This document shows, piece after piece, positions 15,854 through 24,219 of a DNA stretch of 33,754 bases. The notes beneath the pieces are model-generated. The model did not search any database and was not told the origin of the DNA. It saw only the letters and a program-made list of their open reading frames with translations. The first letter of the stretch is position 1. Every line of letters starts with the position of its first letter. The DNA is from an uncultured Clostridia bacterium (GTDB lineage Bacteria; Bacillota; Clostridia; Oscillospirales; Ruminococcaceae): assembly GCA_944382905.1 (NCBI GenBank), contig CALWNU010000010.1, positions 1 to 33,754 on the forward strand, in the 5' to 3' direction. Position numbers and translations under genes: made by a program.

Positions 15854-17131
15854 ATGATCGACATTCGACTGATCCGGACCAACCCGGAACTGGTCAAGGA
15901 AAACATCAGAAAAAAATTCCAGGAAGAAAAACTGGTGCTGGTGGATGAAGTGGCGGCCCTGGACGCCCAGCTGCGGGAAGCGGCGGCAGAAGCGGACGCG
16001 CTGCGCAACCAGCGCAATGTATCCAGCAAGCGGATCGGCGCGCTGATGGCGCAGGGCAAAAAAGAAGAGGCGGAAGAAGAAAAACGCCTGGTGGCCAGCA
16101 TCGGCCCGAAGCTGGAGCAGCTGCAGGCCCAGGAAACGCAGCTGCAGGCCCAGATCCGGGAAAGAATGCTGGTGATCCCCAACATCATCGACCCGTCGGT
16201 GCCTATCGGGAAAGATGACAGCGAAAACGTAGAGGTAGAGCGGTTTGGCGAGCCGGTGGTGCCGGATTTCGAGGTGCCGTATCATGTGGATATCATGGAG
16301 CGCCTCAGCGGGCTGGATCTGGACAGCGCCAGAAAAACCAGCGGGAACGGGTTTTATTATTTGATGGGCAACATCGCTCGGCTGCATTCCGCCATTCTCT
16401 CCTATGCCAGAGACTTTATGATCAACAAAGGGTTTACTTATTGCGTGCCTCCGTTTATGATCCGCGGGAATGTGGTGACCGGGGTGATGAGCTTTGCGGA
16501 AATGGAGAACATGATGTACAAGATCGAAGGGGAAGACCTGTACCTCATCGGCACCAGCGAGCACTCCATGATCGGAAAGTTTATCGATACCACCTTGAAA
16601 AAAGAGCAGCTGCCGCAAACCCTGACCAGCTATTCCGCCTGCTTCCGCAAGGAAGTGGGGGCCCACGGCATTGAGGAGCGCGGGGTATACCGGGTGCATC
16701 AGTTTGAAAAGCAGGAAATGATCGTCATCTGCGAGCCGGAAGACAGCATGGAGTGGTTCCGGAAGTTGTATACCTATACGGTGGAATTTTTCCGCACGCT
16801 GGATGTGCCGGTCCGGACGCTGGAATGCTGTTCCGGCGACCTGGCGGATTTGAAGGTCAAGAGCATCGACGTGGAGGCGTGGAGCCCCCGCCAGAAAAAG
16901 TATTTCGAGGTGGGCAGCTGTTCCAACCTGGGCGATGCGCAGGCGCGCCGGCTGGGTATCCGCATCAAGGGCGAGAAGGGCAACTATTTTGCCCACACCC
17001 TCAACAATACGGTGGTGGCGCCGCCTCGCATGCTGATTGCGTTTTTGGAAAACAACCTCAACGCGGACGGGTCGGTGAACATCCCCGAAGCGCTGCGGAT
17101 GTATATGGGCGGCATGGAAGTCATTCGTTAA
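15854..17131 (+). CDS. serS: Seryl-tRNA synthetase with archaeal/eukaryotic-like motifs
   Basis: Charges tRNA-Ser (and tRNA-Sec) with serine. The 425-residue protein has an N-terminal coiled-coil arm (about 27-108) and a class II catalytic core. Motif 2 is in FRKEVGAHGIEERGVYRVHQ, then FEKQEM (264-288). Motif 3 is in FAHTLNNTVVAPPRMLIAFL (379-398). The usual bacterial motifs (PTAEV, TLNGSGLAVGR) are replaced by GTSEHSM and TLNNTVVAPPR. EVGAHG resembles EVGSHG of cytosolic eukaryotic SerRS, so this belongs to a different SerRS branch (inference from memory). The start at 15854 follows AAGGAGG (15840-15846); an earlier in-frame codon lies inside the T-box terminator. Expression is controlled by the T-box. 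Confidence 0.95.
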   Translation: MIDIRLIRTNPELVKENIRKKFQEEKLVLVDEVAALDAQLREAAAEADALRNQRNVSSKRIGALMAQGKKEEAEEEKRLVASIGPKLEQLQAQETQLQAQIRERMLVIPNIIDPSVPIGKDDSENVEVERFGEPVVPDFEVPYHVDIMERLSGLDLDSARKTSGNGFYYLMGNIARLHSAILSYARDFMINKGFTYCVPPFMIRGNVVTGVMSFAEMENMMYKIEGEDLYLIGTSEHSMIGKFIDTTLKKEQLPQTLTSYSACFRKEVGAHGIEERGVYRVHQFEKQEMIVICEPEDSMEWFRKLYTYTVEFFRTLDVPVRTLECCSGDLADLKVKSIDVEAWSPRQKKYFEVGSCSNLGDAQARRLGIRIKGEKGNYFAHTLNNTVVAPPRMLIAFLENNLNADGSVNIPEALRMYMGGMEVIR

Positions 17132-17136
17132 TTTGG

Positions 17137-17171
17137 AAAAAAACGCGCAGAATCGCTCTGCGCGTTTTTTT
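17137..17171 (+). terminator. Intrinsic terminator of serS
   Basis: CGCGCAGA (17144-17151) pairs with TCTGCGCG (17157-17164), with flanking A7 and T7. Confidence 0.93.
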
Positions 17172-17248
17172 GTTGTCGTAGGACAGGACCTGGGAAAAAG
17201 GGAACGGAATCCCGCTTAAATCGAGGAAAAAATTTGTAAAAATAGGCA

Positions 17249-17277
17249 TTGACTTCTAGGGGGGAGAATGATATAAT
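17249..17277 (+). promoter_or_regulatory. Promoter of the pyr operon
   Basis: TTGACT (17249-17254) and TATAAT (17272-17277) are separated by 17 bp. The predicted start lies near 17284, about 250 nt before pyrB. Confidence 0.9.
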
Positions 17278-17320
17278 TGAAAAAATTTTGGAATCTAGGC
17301 AAGGGATGGAGGTCCTCCGG

Positions 17321-17437
17321 ATGATGCGGGCGCAGGTGGAAAAACGGAATCTGGCGTTGACGGCGTTTTTGTTTTCCCCCGCTTTTGGCAGCAGCGCTGA
17401 GGGTTTCCCGCTCCCTTTTCTTTTCGCTTTCCTTTGA
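17321..17437 (+). CDS. Putative pyr operon leader peptide (pyrL-like)
   Basis: A 38-codon frame starting MMRAQVEKRN and ending GFPLPFLFAFL. GGAGG (17308-17312) lies 8 nt before ATG 17321; an in-frame ATG at 17306 is less well placed. The last 30 nt before the stop are almost all pyrimidine, and the TGA (17435-17437) lies in the loop of the terminator at 17426-17453. This matches the enterobacterial pyrL leader: 44 codons in E. coli, ending over the attenuator after a U-rich pause site. Inference: at low UTP, RNA polymerase pauses in the U-rich run, a translating ribosome catches up and masks the hairpin, and pyrB is transcribed. Translation of this frame is unproven. Confidence 0.55.
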   Translation: MMRAQVEKRNLALTAFLFSPAFGSSAEGFPLPFLFAFL

Positions 17438-17453
17438 TAGGAAAGCTTTTTTT
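17426..17453 (+). terminator. Attenuator terminator upstream of pyrB
   Basis: GCTTTCCT (17426-17433) pairs perfectly with AGGAAAGC (17439-17446) around TTGAT and is followed by T7 (17447-17453). It lies between the operon promoter and pyrB, so it must be conditional. The preceding 30 nt are pyrimidine-rich. No PyrR-type binding loop is recognisable in the leader. Confidence 0.85.
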
Positions 17454-17533
17454 ATAGGCAAATCCATGCGAACCAGAAAATCTGCGACCTGGCCGGTGGC
17501 ACAGGGAACAGAACAAACAGGAAAGGAAGCGCT

Positions 17534-18646
17534 ATGATGTTGACAGGAAAAAATTTGATCTATCCGACGGATCTGACGGTGGAACAGATGGAAGGGCTGT
17601 TCCGGCTTGCCGACGACATGATCGCCAACCCGGAAAAATACGCTCGCAGCTGCGTGGGAAAAATTTTAGCCACTATGTTTTTTGAGCCTTCGACAAGAAC
17701 CCGTTTAAGCTTTGAAGCCGCTATGGAACGGCTGGGCGGGAAGGTGCTGGGATTTGCGGATCCCGCGTCCAGCTCGGCGGCGAAAGGCGAAAGCATTGCC
17801 GATACGATCCGGATGATCAGCTGTTACGCGGACATCGCGGTGATCCGCCACCCGGCGGAAGGGGCGGCCCATGTGGCGGCGCTGCATTCCTTTATCCCGG
17901 TGATCAACGCCGGCGACGGCGGCCATCAGCACCCCACCCAGACGCTCACCGACTTGTATACGATCCGGGCGAAAAAGGGCCGGTTCCACGATTTGACCAT
18001 CGGGCTGTGCGGTGACTTGAAATATGGCAGGACCGTCCATTCGCTGATCCATGCCATGTGCCGGTATGAAAACATCCATTTTGTCCTGATTTCACCGGAA
18101 GAATTGCGGGTGCCGGATTATGTCATCCGGGAGATCGACGCGGCGCCGGGCTGTACGTATACCGTGAACCCGGATTTGGACGACGCCATCCGTGGGCTGG
18201 ATATCCTGTACATGACCCGGATTCAGCGGGAGCGGTTTGCCAGCCAGGAGGAATACCTGCGGCTAAAGGACAGCTACATCCTGGACCCGGAAAAGATGGC
18301 CCATGCCGGGAAAGATATGATTGTCCTGCACCCCATGCCCATTGTCAACGAAATCACCGGCGCGGTGGACGAAGATCCGCGGGCGTGCTATTTTGTGCAG
18401 GCGCAGTACGGCATGTATGTGCGTATGGCGTTGATTTTAAGCCTGCTGGGGGGAGAGAACGGATATCCCACCGTCTGCGGCGCGAGAATGTTTGAAAAAA
18501 CCTGCGTGAACCCCCGCCCCAACGGGACGGTGCATTGCAGCAACCCCAAATGCGTGAGCAACCTGGACCTCACGCTGCCCATCCGGGTGAAAAACGGAGG
18601 GAAAACCTGCGAATATTGCGACGCGGCGATGCCGCAATCTTGCTGA
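17534..18646 (+). CDS. pyrB: Aspartate carbamoyltransferase with a fused PyrI-type zinc ribbon
   Basis: Condenses carbamoyl phosphate and aspartate to carbamoyl aspartate. The 370-residue protein has the complete catalytic chain: STRTR (53-57), SSSAAK (79-84, active-site Lys84), HPTQTLTD (133-140), GRTVHSL (165-171), TRIQRER (228-234) and HPMP (266-269). A normal chain ends near 310. Here about 55 further residues carry Cys335-x4-Cys340 and Cys359-x2-Cys362, the spacing of the PyrI zinc site, in the PyrI-like context CSNPKC...CEYC. PyrI's nucleotide-binding domain is absent and no pyrI lies nearby. The catalytic subunit contacts the PyrI zinc domain in E. coli, so the fusion may stabilise assembly without allostery (inference). 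First gene of the operon, behind the attenuator; AGGAAAGG precedes the ATG. Confidence 0.95.
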   Translation: MMLTGKNLIYPTDLTVEQMEGLFRLADDMIANPEKYARSCVGKILATMFFEPSTRTRLSFEAAMERLGGKVLGFADPASSSAAKGESIADTIRMISCYADIAVIRHPAEGAAHVAALHSFIPVINAGDGGHQHPTQTLTDLYTIRAKKGRFHDLTIGLCGDLKYGRTVHSLIHAMCRYENIHFVLISPEELRVPDYVIREIDAAPGCTYTVNPDLDDAIRGLDILYMTRIQRERFASQEEYLRLKDSYILDPEKMAHAGKDMIVLHPMPIVNEITGAVDEDPRACYFVQAQYGMYVRMALILSLLGGENGYPTVCGARMFEKTCVNPRPNGTVHCSNPKCVSNLDLTLPIRVKNGGKTCEYCDAAMPQSC

Positions 18647-18666
18647 GGAAAGGATGGGACAAGCCC

Positions 18667-19848
18667 ATGGAACTATGGATTCAAAACGCCAAACTGGTGG
18701 ATGAAACGGGAGAATGGTTTGCCGACCTGCTGATCCGGGATGGGAAAATCGCTGCGGTGGGCCAGGGGCTTGCCGCCGGCGGGGAAGCGCTGGACGCTGC
18801 CGGCTTGACGGTGATGCCCGCGTTTGTGGATCTGCACTGCCATTTCCGCGACCCGGGGTATTTGCAGAAAGAAGACATCGAAACCGGCTGCCGTGCGGCG
18901 GCAAAGGGTGGGTATACCGCCGTCAACCTCATGGCCAACACCAACCCGGTTTGCAGCAGCATGGAAACGGTGCGCTATGTGCGGGAAAAGGCGCAAAAAC
19001 TGGGCTTGGTAGAGGTGCACCAGTGCGTGTCAGTGACCGAAGGGTTTGATGGGAAAACAGTTTCCCACCTGCAGGCGCTGGACGAGACGGTTAAGCTCAT
19101 TTCCGAAGATGGAAAAGGCGTGATGTCCAACCACGTCATGGCCCAGGCGATGAAGATCGCCAAAGAAAAGGGGCTGACGGTGCTTTCCCATGCGGAGGAC
19201 ATGGAAATTTCCCCTTATGATTATCGTTTGGCGGAAAACATTGCCACAATCCAGCATGTGCATCTGGCCCAGTCCTTGGGGGCGCGGCTGCATCTTTGCC
19301 ATGTGTCCACGGTCGAAGCCATGCAGGAGGTCATCCGCGCCAAAATCTGCAAGGCGCCGGTGACCTGCGAGGTAACCCCGCACCATTTGTGGTTTTACGA
19401 TACGGATTACCGCGTCAACCCGCCGATCCGCACCAAAAAAGACCGGGATTATCTGATTTGGGCCATCGAAAACGGGTATGTGGACGCCATTGCCACCGAC
19501 CATGCCCCACATACGCCGGAAGATAAGAAAAATGGCGCGCCCGGCCTGGTAGGACTGGAAACTGCCTTCGGGGTATGTTACACTATATTAGTAAGGGAGC
19601 ATGGCCTTTCGCTGGCGGCTCTGTCCCGGCTGCTGTCGGCGGGCCCGGCAAGGATCCTGGGATTAAAAAAGGGCCGGCTGCAGCCCGGGTATGACGCGGA
19701 CCTGGTGCTGGTAGACGAATCCAGAGAATGGACGGTCCGCGCGGCGGAATTTGCGTCAAAAGGAAGAAATACCCCGTTTGAAGGCGTGCACCTGCAAGGA
19801 AAGGTAGTACGGACCATCAAAGGGGGAAAAACGACCTATCAGGAATAA
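18667..19848 (+). CDS. pyrC: Dihydroorotase, class I
   Basis: Cyclises carbamoyl aspartate to dihydroorotate. The 393-residue amidohydrolase has DLHCHFRDPG (55-64, metal ligands His57 and His59). Asp148 in EDGK sits where class I bacterial dihydroorotases use aspartate to bridge the metals. SHAED (174-178, His175), CHVST (211-215) and TDHAPHTPEDK (277-287, Asp278) follow. The start at 18667 (MELWIQNAKL) gives the usual N-terminus; the frame extends upstream only over pyrB. It lies 20 nt after pyrB. Confidence 0.96.
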   Translation: MELWIQNAKLVDETGEWFADLLIRDGKIAAVGQGLAAGGEALDAAGLTVMPAFVDLHCHFRDPGYLQKEDIETGCRAAAKGGYTAVNLMANTNPVCSSMETVRYVREKAQKLGLVEVHQCVSVTEGFDGKTVSHLQALDETVKLISEDGKGVMSNHVMAQAMKIAKEKGLTVLSHAEDMEISPYDYRLAENIATIQHVHLAQSLGARLHLCHVSTVEAMQEVIRAKICKAPVTCEVTPHHLWFYDTDYRVNPPIRTKKDRDYLIWAIENGYVDAIATDHAPHTPEDKKNGAPGLVGLETAFGVCYTILVREHGLSLAALSRLLSAGPARILGLKKGRLQPGYDADLVLVDESREWTVRAAEFASKGRNTPFEGVHLQGKVVRTIKGGKTTYQE

Positions 19849-19894
19849 AACGGCGGCACGCCGTGCGATCAATCAAGCAACGGAGGGTGAGAAA

Positions 19895-20782
19895 ATGGTT
19901 GTAGACAAGCTGTATGAATCGGTGGCCAAAAAAGGGGTGGTCTGCGTCGGGCTGGACACGGACATTTCCTATGTGCCGGAATGTGTGCGCAAACAGGCTG
20001 CCAGCGATGGGGAAGCGGTGTTTTTGTTTAACCGCGCCATTGTTGACGCGACGGCGGACGTGGCGGGCTGCTATAAAGTGCAGATTGCCTATTATGAGTC
20101 CCTGGGCATGGAAGGGATGCGCGCGTATCAGAAGACGCTGGCCTATCTGCGGGAAAAAGGGCTGGTCTGCATTGCGGACATCAAACGCGGCGATATCGCC
20201 AAAACAGCGGAAATGTATGCCAAAGGGCATTTTGAAGGGGATTTTGAGGCGGACTTTGTCACGCTGGCCCCGTATATGGGCATGGACAGCGTAACGCCTT
20301 ATCTGCCGTATGTCAAAGATCGGGAAAAAGGATTGTTTATTCTGGTGCGGACTTCCAACCCGGGTTCGCGGGATTTCCAGTACCTGGAAACGGAAAAACA
20401 GATGCCGCTGTACGACGTGGTGGGATCTGCCGTGCAGCAGGTGGGCAAAGAGTTCCTGGGCCAATGCGGGTTTAGCTCGGTGGGCGCGGTGATCGGCGGC
20501 ACCACCGGCGAAGAGGCGGAGAGCATCCGGTCGCTGTTGGATACCACCTTCTTTTTGATCCCGGGCTACGGCGCCCAGGGCGGAAAAGCGGAGGATATCG
20601 CCAAATATCTGGTGAACGGCAACGGCGGTGTGGTGAATTCTTCCCGGGCGGTTTTGCTGGCTTACCGCAAGGCGGCGGCGCCGGAAACCCAGTTTGACCA
20701 GGAAGCGAGAAACGAAGTGTTGCGGATGAGAGAGGAGATCCAGAATGCCTGCGAAGCATTGCGAGTCAGCCGTAGTCATTGA
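19895..20782 (+). CDS. pyrF: Orotidine 5'-phosphate decarboxylase, PyrF type 2
   Basis: Decarboxylates OMP to UMP, the last step of the pathway. The 295-residue protein carries the catalytic signature DIKRGDI (95-101). The larger size, with GLDTDISYVP near the N-terminus and RTSNPGSRDFQ in the middle, marks the longer type 2 subfamily rather than the ~240-residue form. The phosphate-binding end GGVVNSSRA is present. GGAGGG precedes ATG 19895. The 3' end overlaps pyrK by 38 nt, indicating translational coupling. Confidence 0.95.
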   Translation: MVVDKLYESVAKKGVVCVGLDTDISYVPECVRKQAASDGEAVFLFNRAIVDATADVAGCYKVQIAYYESLGMEGMRAYQKTLAYLREKGLVCIADIKRGDIAKTAEMYAKGHFEGDFEADFVTLAPYMGMDSVTPYLPYVKDREKGLFILVRTSNPGSRDFQYLETEKQMPLYDVVGSAVQQVGKEFLGQCGFSSVGAVIGGTTGEEAESIRSLLDTTFFLIPGYGAQGGKAEDIAKYLVNGNGGVVNSSRAVLLAYRKAAAPETQFDQEARNEVLRMREEIQNACEALRVSRSH

Positions 20783-21482
20783 GAATCAACCGGTGGCGGA
20801 CGGCATTTTCCGGATGGTGGCCTGGTGGCCGTACCCGGTCCAGGCCGGCCAGTTTTTCATGGTGCGGGGCTGGGACCGGTTCCCGCTGCTGTCCCGCCCG
20901 ATTTCGGTGCACGACGCCGACGGGGAGCGGGTGGTCTTTTTGTATGAAGTGCGGGGGGAAGGAACCCGCCTGCTCAGCGAGAAAAAACCGGGAGAGACCG
21001 TACTGCTGTCCGGCCCGGCGGGCAACGGCTTTCCCACCGGGCAGATCCGGGGCAAGGTCGCGGTGGTTTCCGGCGGGATCGGGATTGCGCCGCTTTTGCT
21101 GACGGTGAAAGCGCTTTCCGGCTGCGCCGTCACCTTGTGCTGCGGGTTCCGGGACAAAAGCTATGGGCTGGACGCCTTTCGTCCTTATGTCCAGGAGATT
21201 CGCGTTGCCACCGACAGCGGAAAAGAAGGGCACAAGGGCTTTGTGACCGATTTGCTGGATCCGGCGGATTTTGACGCGGTGATCACCTGCGGGCCGGAAG
21301 TGATGATGGAAAAACTGGCCAGAGACTGCATTGCCAAGCAGGTTGTATGCTATGTTTCCATGGAGCGGCATATGGCCTGCGGGGTCGGCGCCTGTTTGGG
21401 ATGCACCCATCATACCGCCCATGGCGCGAAATGCGTCTGCAAGGACGGCCCGGTATTCCGGGGGGAGGAACTGTATGCTTGA
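20745..21482 (+). CDS. pyrK: Dihydroorotate dehydrogenase B, electron transfer subunit
   Basis: Passes electrons from the PyrD FMN through FAD and a [2Fe-2S] cluster to NAD+. The 245-residue protein has an FAD-binding RPISV (51-55), a nucleotide-binding GGIGIAPL (110-117), and a C-terminal cluster motif Cys212-x4-Cys217-x2-Cys220 with Cys232 as likely fourth ligand ([11 protein letters not shown]...CVCKDGPVF). The start at 20745 lies inside pyrF with GGAG upstream. It overlaps pyrD by 8 nt, consistent with a PyrD2K2 complex made in equal amounts. Confidence 0.95.
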   Translation: MPAKHCESAVVIENQPVADGIFRMVAWWPYPVQAGQFFMVRGWDRFPLLSRPISVHDADGERVVFLYEVRGEGTRLLSEKKPGETVLLSGPAGNGFPTGQIRGKVAVVSGGIGIAPLLLTVKALSGCAVTLCCGFRDKSYGLDAFRPYVQEIRVATDSGKEGHKGFVTDLLDPADFDAVITCGPEVMMEKLARDCIAKQVVCYVSMERHMACGVGACLGCTHHTAHGAKCVCKDGPVFRGEELYA

Positions 21483-22377
21483 GACGGTTTTTAACGGGAT
21501 TGCGATGAAAAACCCTGTGGTCGCGGCGTCGGGGACTTTTGGATTTGGCCGGGAATATGACGAATTTTTTGATATTTCCCGCCTGGGTGGCATCTGCTCC
21601 AAAGGGCTGACCATGGAGGAACGGTTCGGCAATGAGGGAGAACGGGTGTATGAGACGCCCAGCGGGCTGATCAACAGCATCGGGCTGCAAAATCCCGGCG
21701 TGGACGCATTCCTTCGCGAGGATCTGCCGTTTTTGCGGTCCAAGGATACGGCGGTGATTGCCAATCTGGGCGGGAGCACCATCGAATCCTACCTGGAAGG
21801 GGTGGAGAAGCTCAACGAAACCGACGTGGATCTGATTGAGCTGAACATTTCCTGTCCCAATGTCAAGCACGGCGGGATGGCGCTGGGCATCAAGTGCGAT
21901 ATCGCTTATGAGGCGGTGCGCCAGGTGCGCCAGATTTGCAAAAAGCCGCTGATGGTCAAACTTTCGCCCAACGCGGAAAATATTGTGGAAATGGCCCTGC
22001 GGTGCGAAGAAGCGGGCGCGGATTCGCTGTCGCTGGTCAATACCTTCCAGGCTATGGCCATTGACGTGGACAAACGCCGCCCGGTGTTTGACAATCTTTT
22101 TGCAGGGCTTTCCGGCCCGGCGATTCTCCCCATCGCATTGCGGATGGTGTACCAGGTATGCGGTGCGGTAACAATCCCGGTGATGGGCTTGGGCGGCATC
22201 GCCAGCTGGCGGGACGCCGCGGCCTTTTTGATGGCCGGCGCCACTGCGGTGCAGGTGGGAACGGCGAATTTTATCAAGCCGGATATCTGCCTGGATATTA
22301 TTGATGGGTTGGAACAGTTCCTGCGCAGCCAGGGATGCCGGTCGGTCTCGGAGATCATCGGCGCTGCGCGGCAGTAA
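21475..22377 (+). CDS. pyrD: Dihydroorotate dehydrogenase B, catalytic subunit (class 1B)
   Basis: Oxidises dihydroorotate to orotate with FMN, in complex with PyrK. The 300-residue TIM-barrel protein has [11 protein letters not shown] with catalytic Cys127 (class 1 enzymes use Cys, class 2 Ser). It also has the FMN-binding segments ASGTFGFG (18-25) and IPVMGLGGI, plus NSIGLQNPG. The start at 21475 follows GGGGGGAGGAAC; the frame upstream is only a shadow in pyrK. Cytoplasmic, NAD+-linked via PyrK. Confidence 0.96.
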   Translation: MLETVFNGIAMKNPVVAASGTFGFGREYDEFFDISRLGGICSKGLTMEERFGNEGERVYETPSGLINSIGLQNPGVDAFLREDLPFLRSKDTAVIANLGGSTIESYLEGVEKLNETDVDLIELNISCPNVKHGGMALGIKCDIAYEAVRQVRQICKKPLMVKLSPNAENIVEMALRCEEAGADSLSLVNTFQAMAIDVDKRRPVFDNLFAGLSGPAILPIALRMVYQVCGAVTIPVMGLGGIASWRDAAAFLMAGATAVQVGTANFIKPDICLDIIDGLEQFLRSQGCRSVSEIIGAARQ

Positions 22378-22421
22378 AAAATGAGAACAGAAAATTCTAT
22401 GGATCAAAAGGAGAATGGCTT

Positions 22422-22982
22422 ATGTCTATCGAAATTCTAAAAGAAACCGGCGCTTTGTTGGAAGGGCATTTCCTGTTGTCTTCCGGCCGGCATTCCGACC
22501 GCTATGCGCAGAACGCGAAATTGCTTCAGTATCCGGACAAAGCGGCCGAGGTGCTGTCGGTTGTGGCGGAGAAGGTCAAAGATTTGGATATTGACGTGGT
22601 TTGCGGTCCTGCCATGGGGGGCATCATCGTAGCGTATGAGCTGGGGCGTCAGCTGGGCAAACGGGCCATTTTCACCGAACGGGAAAACAATGAGATGACC
22701 TTGCGCCGAGGTTTTGAAATCAAAAAAGGGGAAAAGGTTCTCATTACCGAAGATGTTGTCACCACGGGAAAATCCTCCATGGAAACGGCGAAAGTCATCG
22801 AGGCGCTGGGCGGCGAAGTGGTCGGCATCGCTTGCATTGTAGACCGGCGGGTCAATGACATTTTCTGCCCGGTCTATTCCGCTGTCCAGATGGAAATCGC
22901 GACCTATGAGCCTTCGGAATGCCCGCTGTGCAAAGCGGGAATCCCGCTGGTAAAACCCGGCAGCCGGAAATTCGACCGGTAA
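22422..22982 (+). CDS. pyrE: Orotate phosphoribosyltransferase
   Basis: Adds phosphoribose from PRPP to orotate to form OMP. The 186-residue protein has the PRPP-binding motif [13 protein letters not shown] and the flexible-loop region [15 protein letters not shown]. The C-terminal segment [18 protein letters not shown] is common in the shorter bacterial and archaeal form. AAAAGGAG precedes ATG 22422. It lies 44 nt after pyrD; a 138-nt gap without a recognisable gene or terminator follows before carA. Confidence 0.96.
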   Translation: MSIEILKETGALLEGHFLLSSGRHSDRYAQNAKLLQYPDKAAEVLSVVAEKVKDLDIDVVCGPAMGGIIVAYELGRQLGKRAIFTERENNEMTLRRGFEIKKGEKVLITEDVVTTGKSSMETAKVIEALGGEVVGIACIVDRRVNDIFCPVYSAVQMEIATYEPSECPLCKAGIPLVKPGSRKFDR

Positions 22983-23120
22983 GCATACGGGCAAAACAGA
23001 CGGGTTTGTTTGTTGGCCAATGAGCAACGAAAACAGCAAAAAGCCCTTATTTTATGCTGCGCAGTATCAGGGCGGTTCATTTCTGGTGTGCCGGCGCGCA
23101 GCGGCGGAATGGAGTTTGCA

Positions 23121-24218
23121 ATGGAACAAAAAAGAAAGGCGTGGCTGGTCCTGGCCGACGGTACCGTGCTGGAAGGGGAATCCTTCGGCGCCCAGGGGAC
23201 CAGCATCGGAGAAATCGTATTTACAACCGGCATGACCGGCTATCAGGAAGTATTGACTGACCCGTCCTATTACGGGCAGATTGTCACACAAACTTACCCG
23301 CTCATCGGCAATTACGGCATCAACCTGGACGATATGGAGTCGTCCGCATCCCATGTGCGGGGCTATGTTGTCCGGGAATGGTGCGACCAGCCGTCGAACT
23401 TTCGGGTGGCGATGGATATCGACCAGTTCTTAAAGCAGCAGAACGTCGTCGCGATCTGCGGCATCGATACCAGGCACCTGACCAAAAAGATCCGGGAGTA
23501 CGGCGTGATGAACGGCGCGGTCACCACCGAATATGACCGGCTGGACCAGGCCAAGCTGCAAGAGCAAATCCGGGCGTTTTCCATTACCGGCGCGGTGCAG
23601 GCGGTGACCTGCCAGTCGGCGCGGGAAGAAAAAAGCGAAAAAGGCCTTTACCGGGTGGTGCTGATGGATTTTGGGTACAAACGCAACATCGTGCGCTCGC
23701 TCAACAGCCGCGGCTGCGACGTGACCATTGTCCCGGCCAGCACCACGGCTCAAGAGATTCTTTCGATGCATCCCGACGGCGTCATGCTGTCCAATGGGCC
23801 TGGAGACCCGGAGGAAAACGTGGGCCCTATCGGGGAAATCAAAAAGCTGTTTGACCACGGGGTTCCCATGTTTGGGATTTGTCTGGGCCACCAGCTGACG
23901 GCGCTGGCCACCGGCGCCCGCACGACAAAATTAAAATACGGGCATCGCGGCGCCAACCAGCCGGTGCGGGATCTGGCGCGGGACCGGACGTATATCACTT
24001 CGCAAAACCATGGGTACGCCGTGGAGGGGGAGACTGTAGACCCGGCCATCGGGCAGGTTAGCCATGTCAACGCCAACGACAACACGGTGGAAGGGGTGCG
24101 CTATCTGCGCAAACCCTGTTTTACGGTGCAGTTCCATCCGGAAGCCAGCGCCGGCCCGCGGGATACGTCCTATTTGTTCGATGAGTTTATTGCCATGATG
24201 GAAAAGGAGGCGGAGTAA
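23121..24218 (+). CDS. carA: Carbamoyl phosphate synthase, small (glutaminase) subunit
   Basis: Hydrolyses glutamine and passes ammonia to CarB. The 365-residue protein has the N-terminal CPSase small-chain domain (GTSIGEIVFTTGMTGYQEVL) and a class I glutamine amidotransferase domain with the triad Cys254 (FGICLGHQ), His339 and Glu341 (QFHPEASAGP). I chose ATG 23121 because GGAG (23111-23114) precedes it by 6 nt and MEQKRKAWLVLADGT is a normal N-terminus; ATG 23109, four codons earlier, is possible. carB starts 1 nt after the stop. Confidence 0.96.
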   Translation: MEQKRKAWLVLADGTVLEGESFGAQGTSIGEIVFTTGMTGYQEVLTDPSYYGQIVTQTYPLIGNYGINLDDMESSASHVRGYVVREWCDQPSNFRVAMDIDQFLKQQNVVAICGIDTRHLTKKIREYGVMNGAVTTEYDRLDQAKLQEQIRAFSITGAVQAVTCQSAREEKSEKGLYRVVLMDFGYKRNIVRSLNSRGCDVTIVPASTTAQEILSMHPDGVMLSNGPGDPEENVGPIGEIKKLFDHGVPMFGICLGHQLTALATGARTTKLKYGHRGANQPVRDLARDRTYITSQNHGYAVEGETVDPAIGQVSHVNANDNTVEGVRYLRKPCFTVQFHPEASAGPRDTSYLFDEFIAMMEKEAE

Positions 24219-24219
24219 G

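Noticed and set aside
15473..16996. 507-codon antisense frame over serS
   Set aside because: Covers the T-box and the promoter region of serS; shadow of a clear conserved gene.
17284..17533. PyrR-binding attenuator in the pyr leader
   Set aside because: No sequence resembling the PyrR binding loop and no visible antiterminator pairing; the leader-peptide architecture explains the terminator better.
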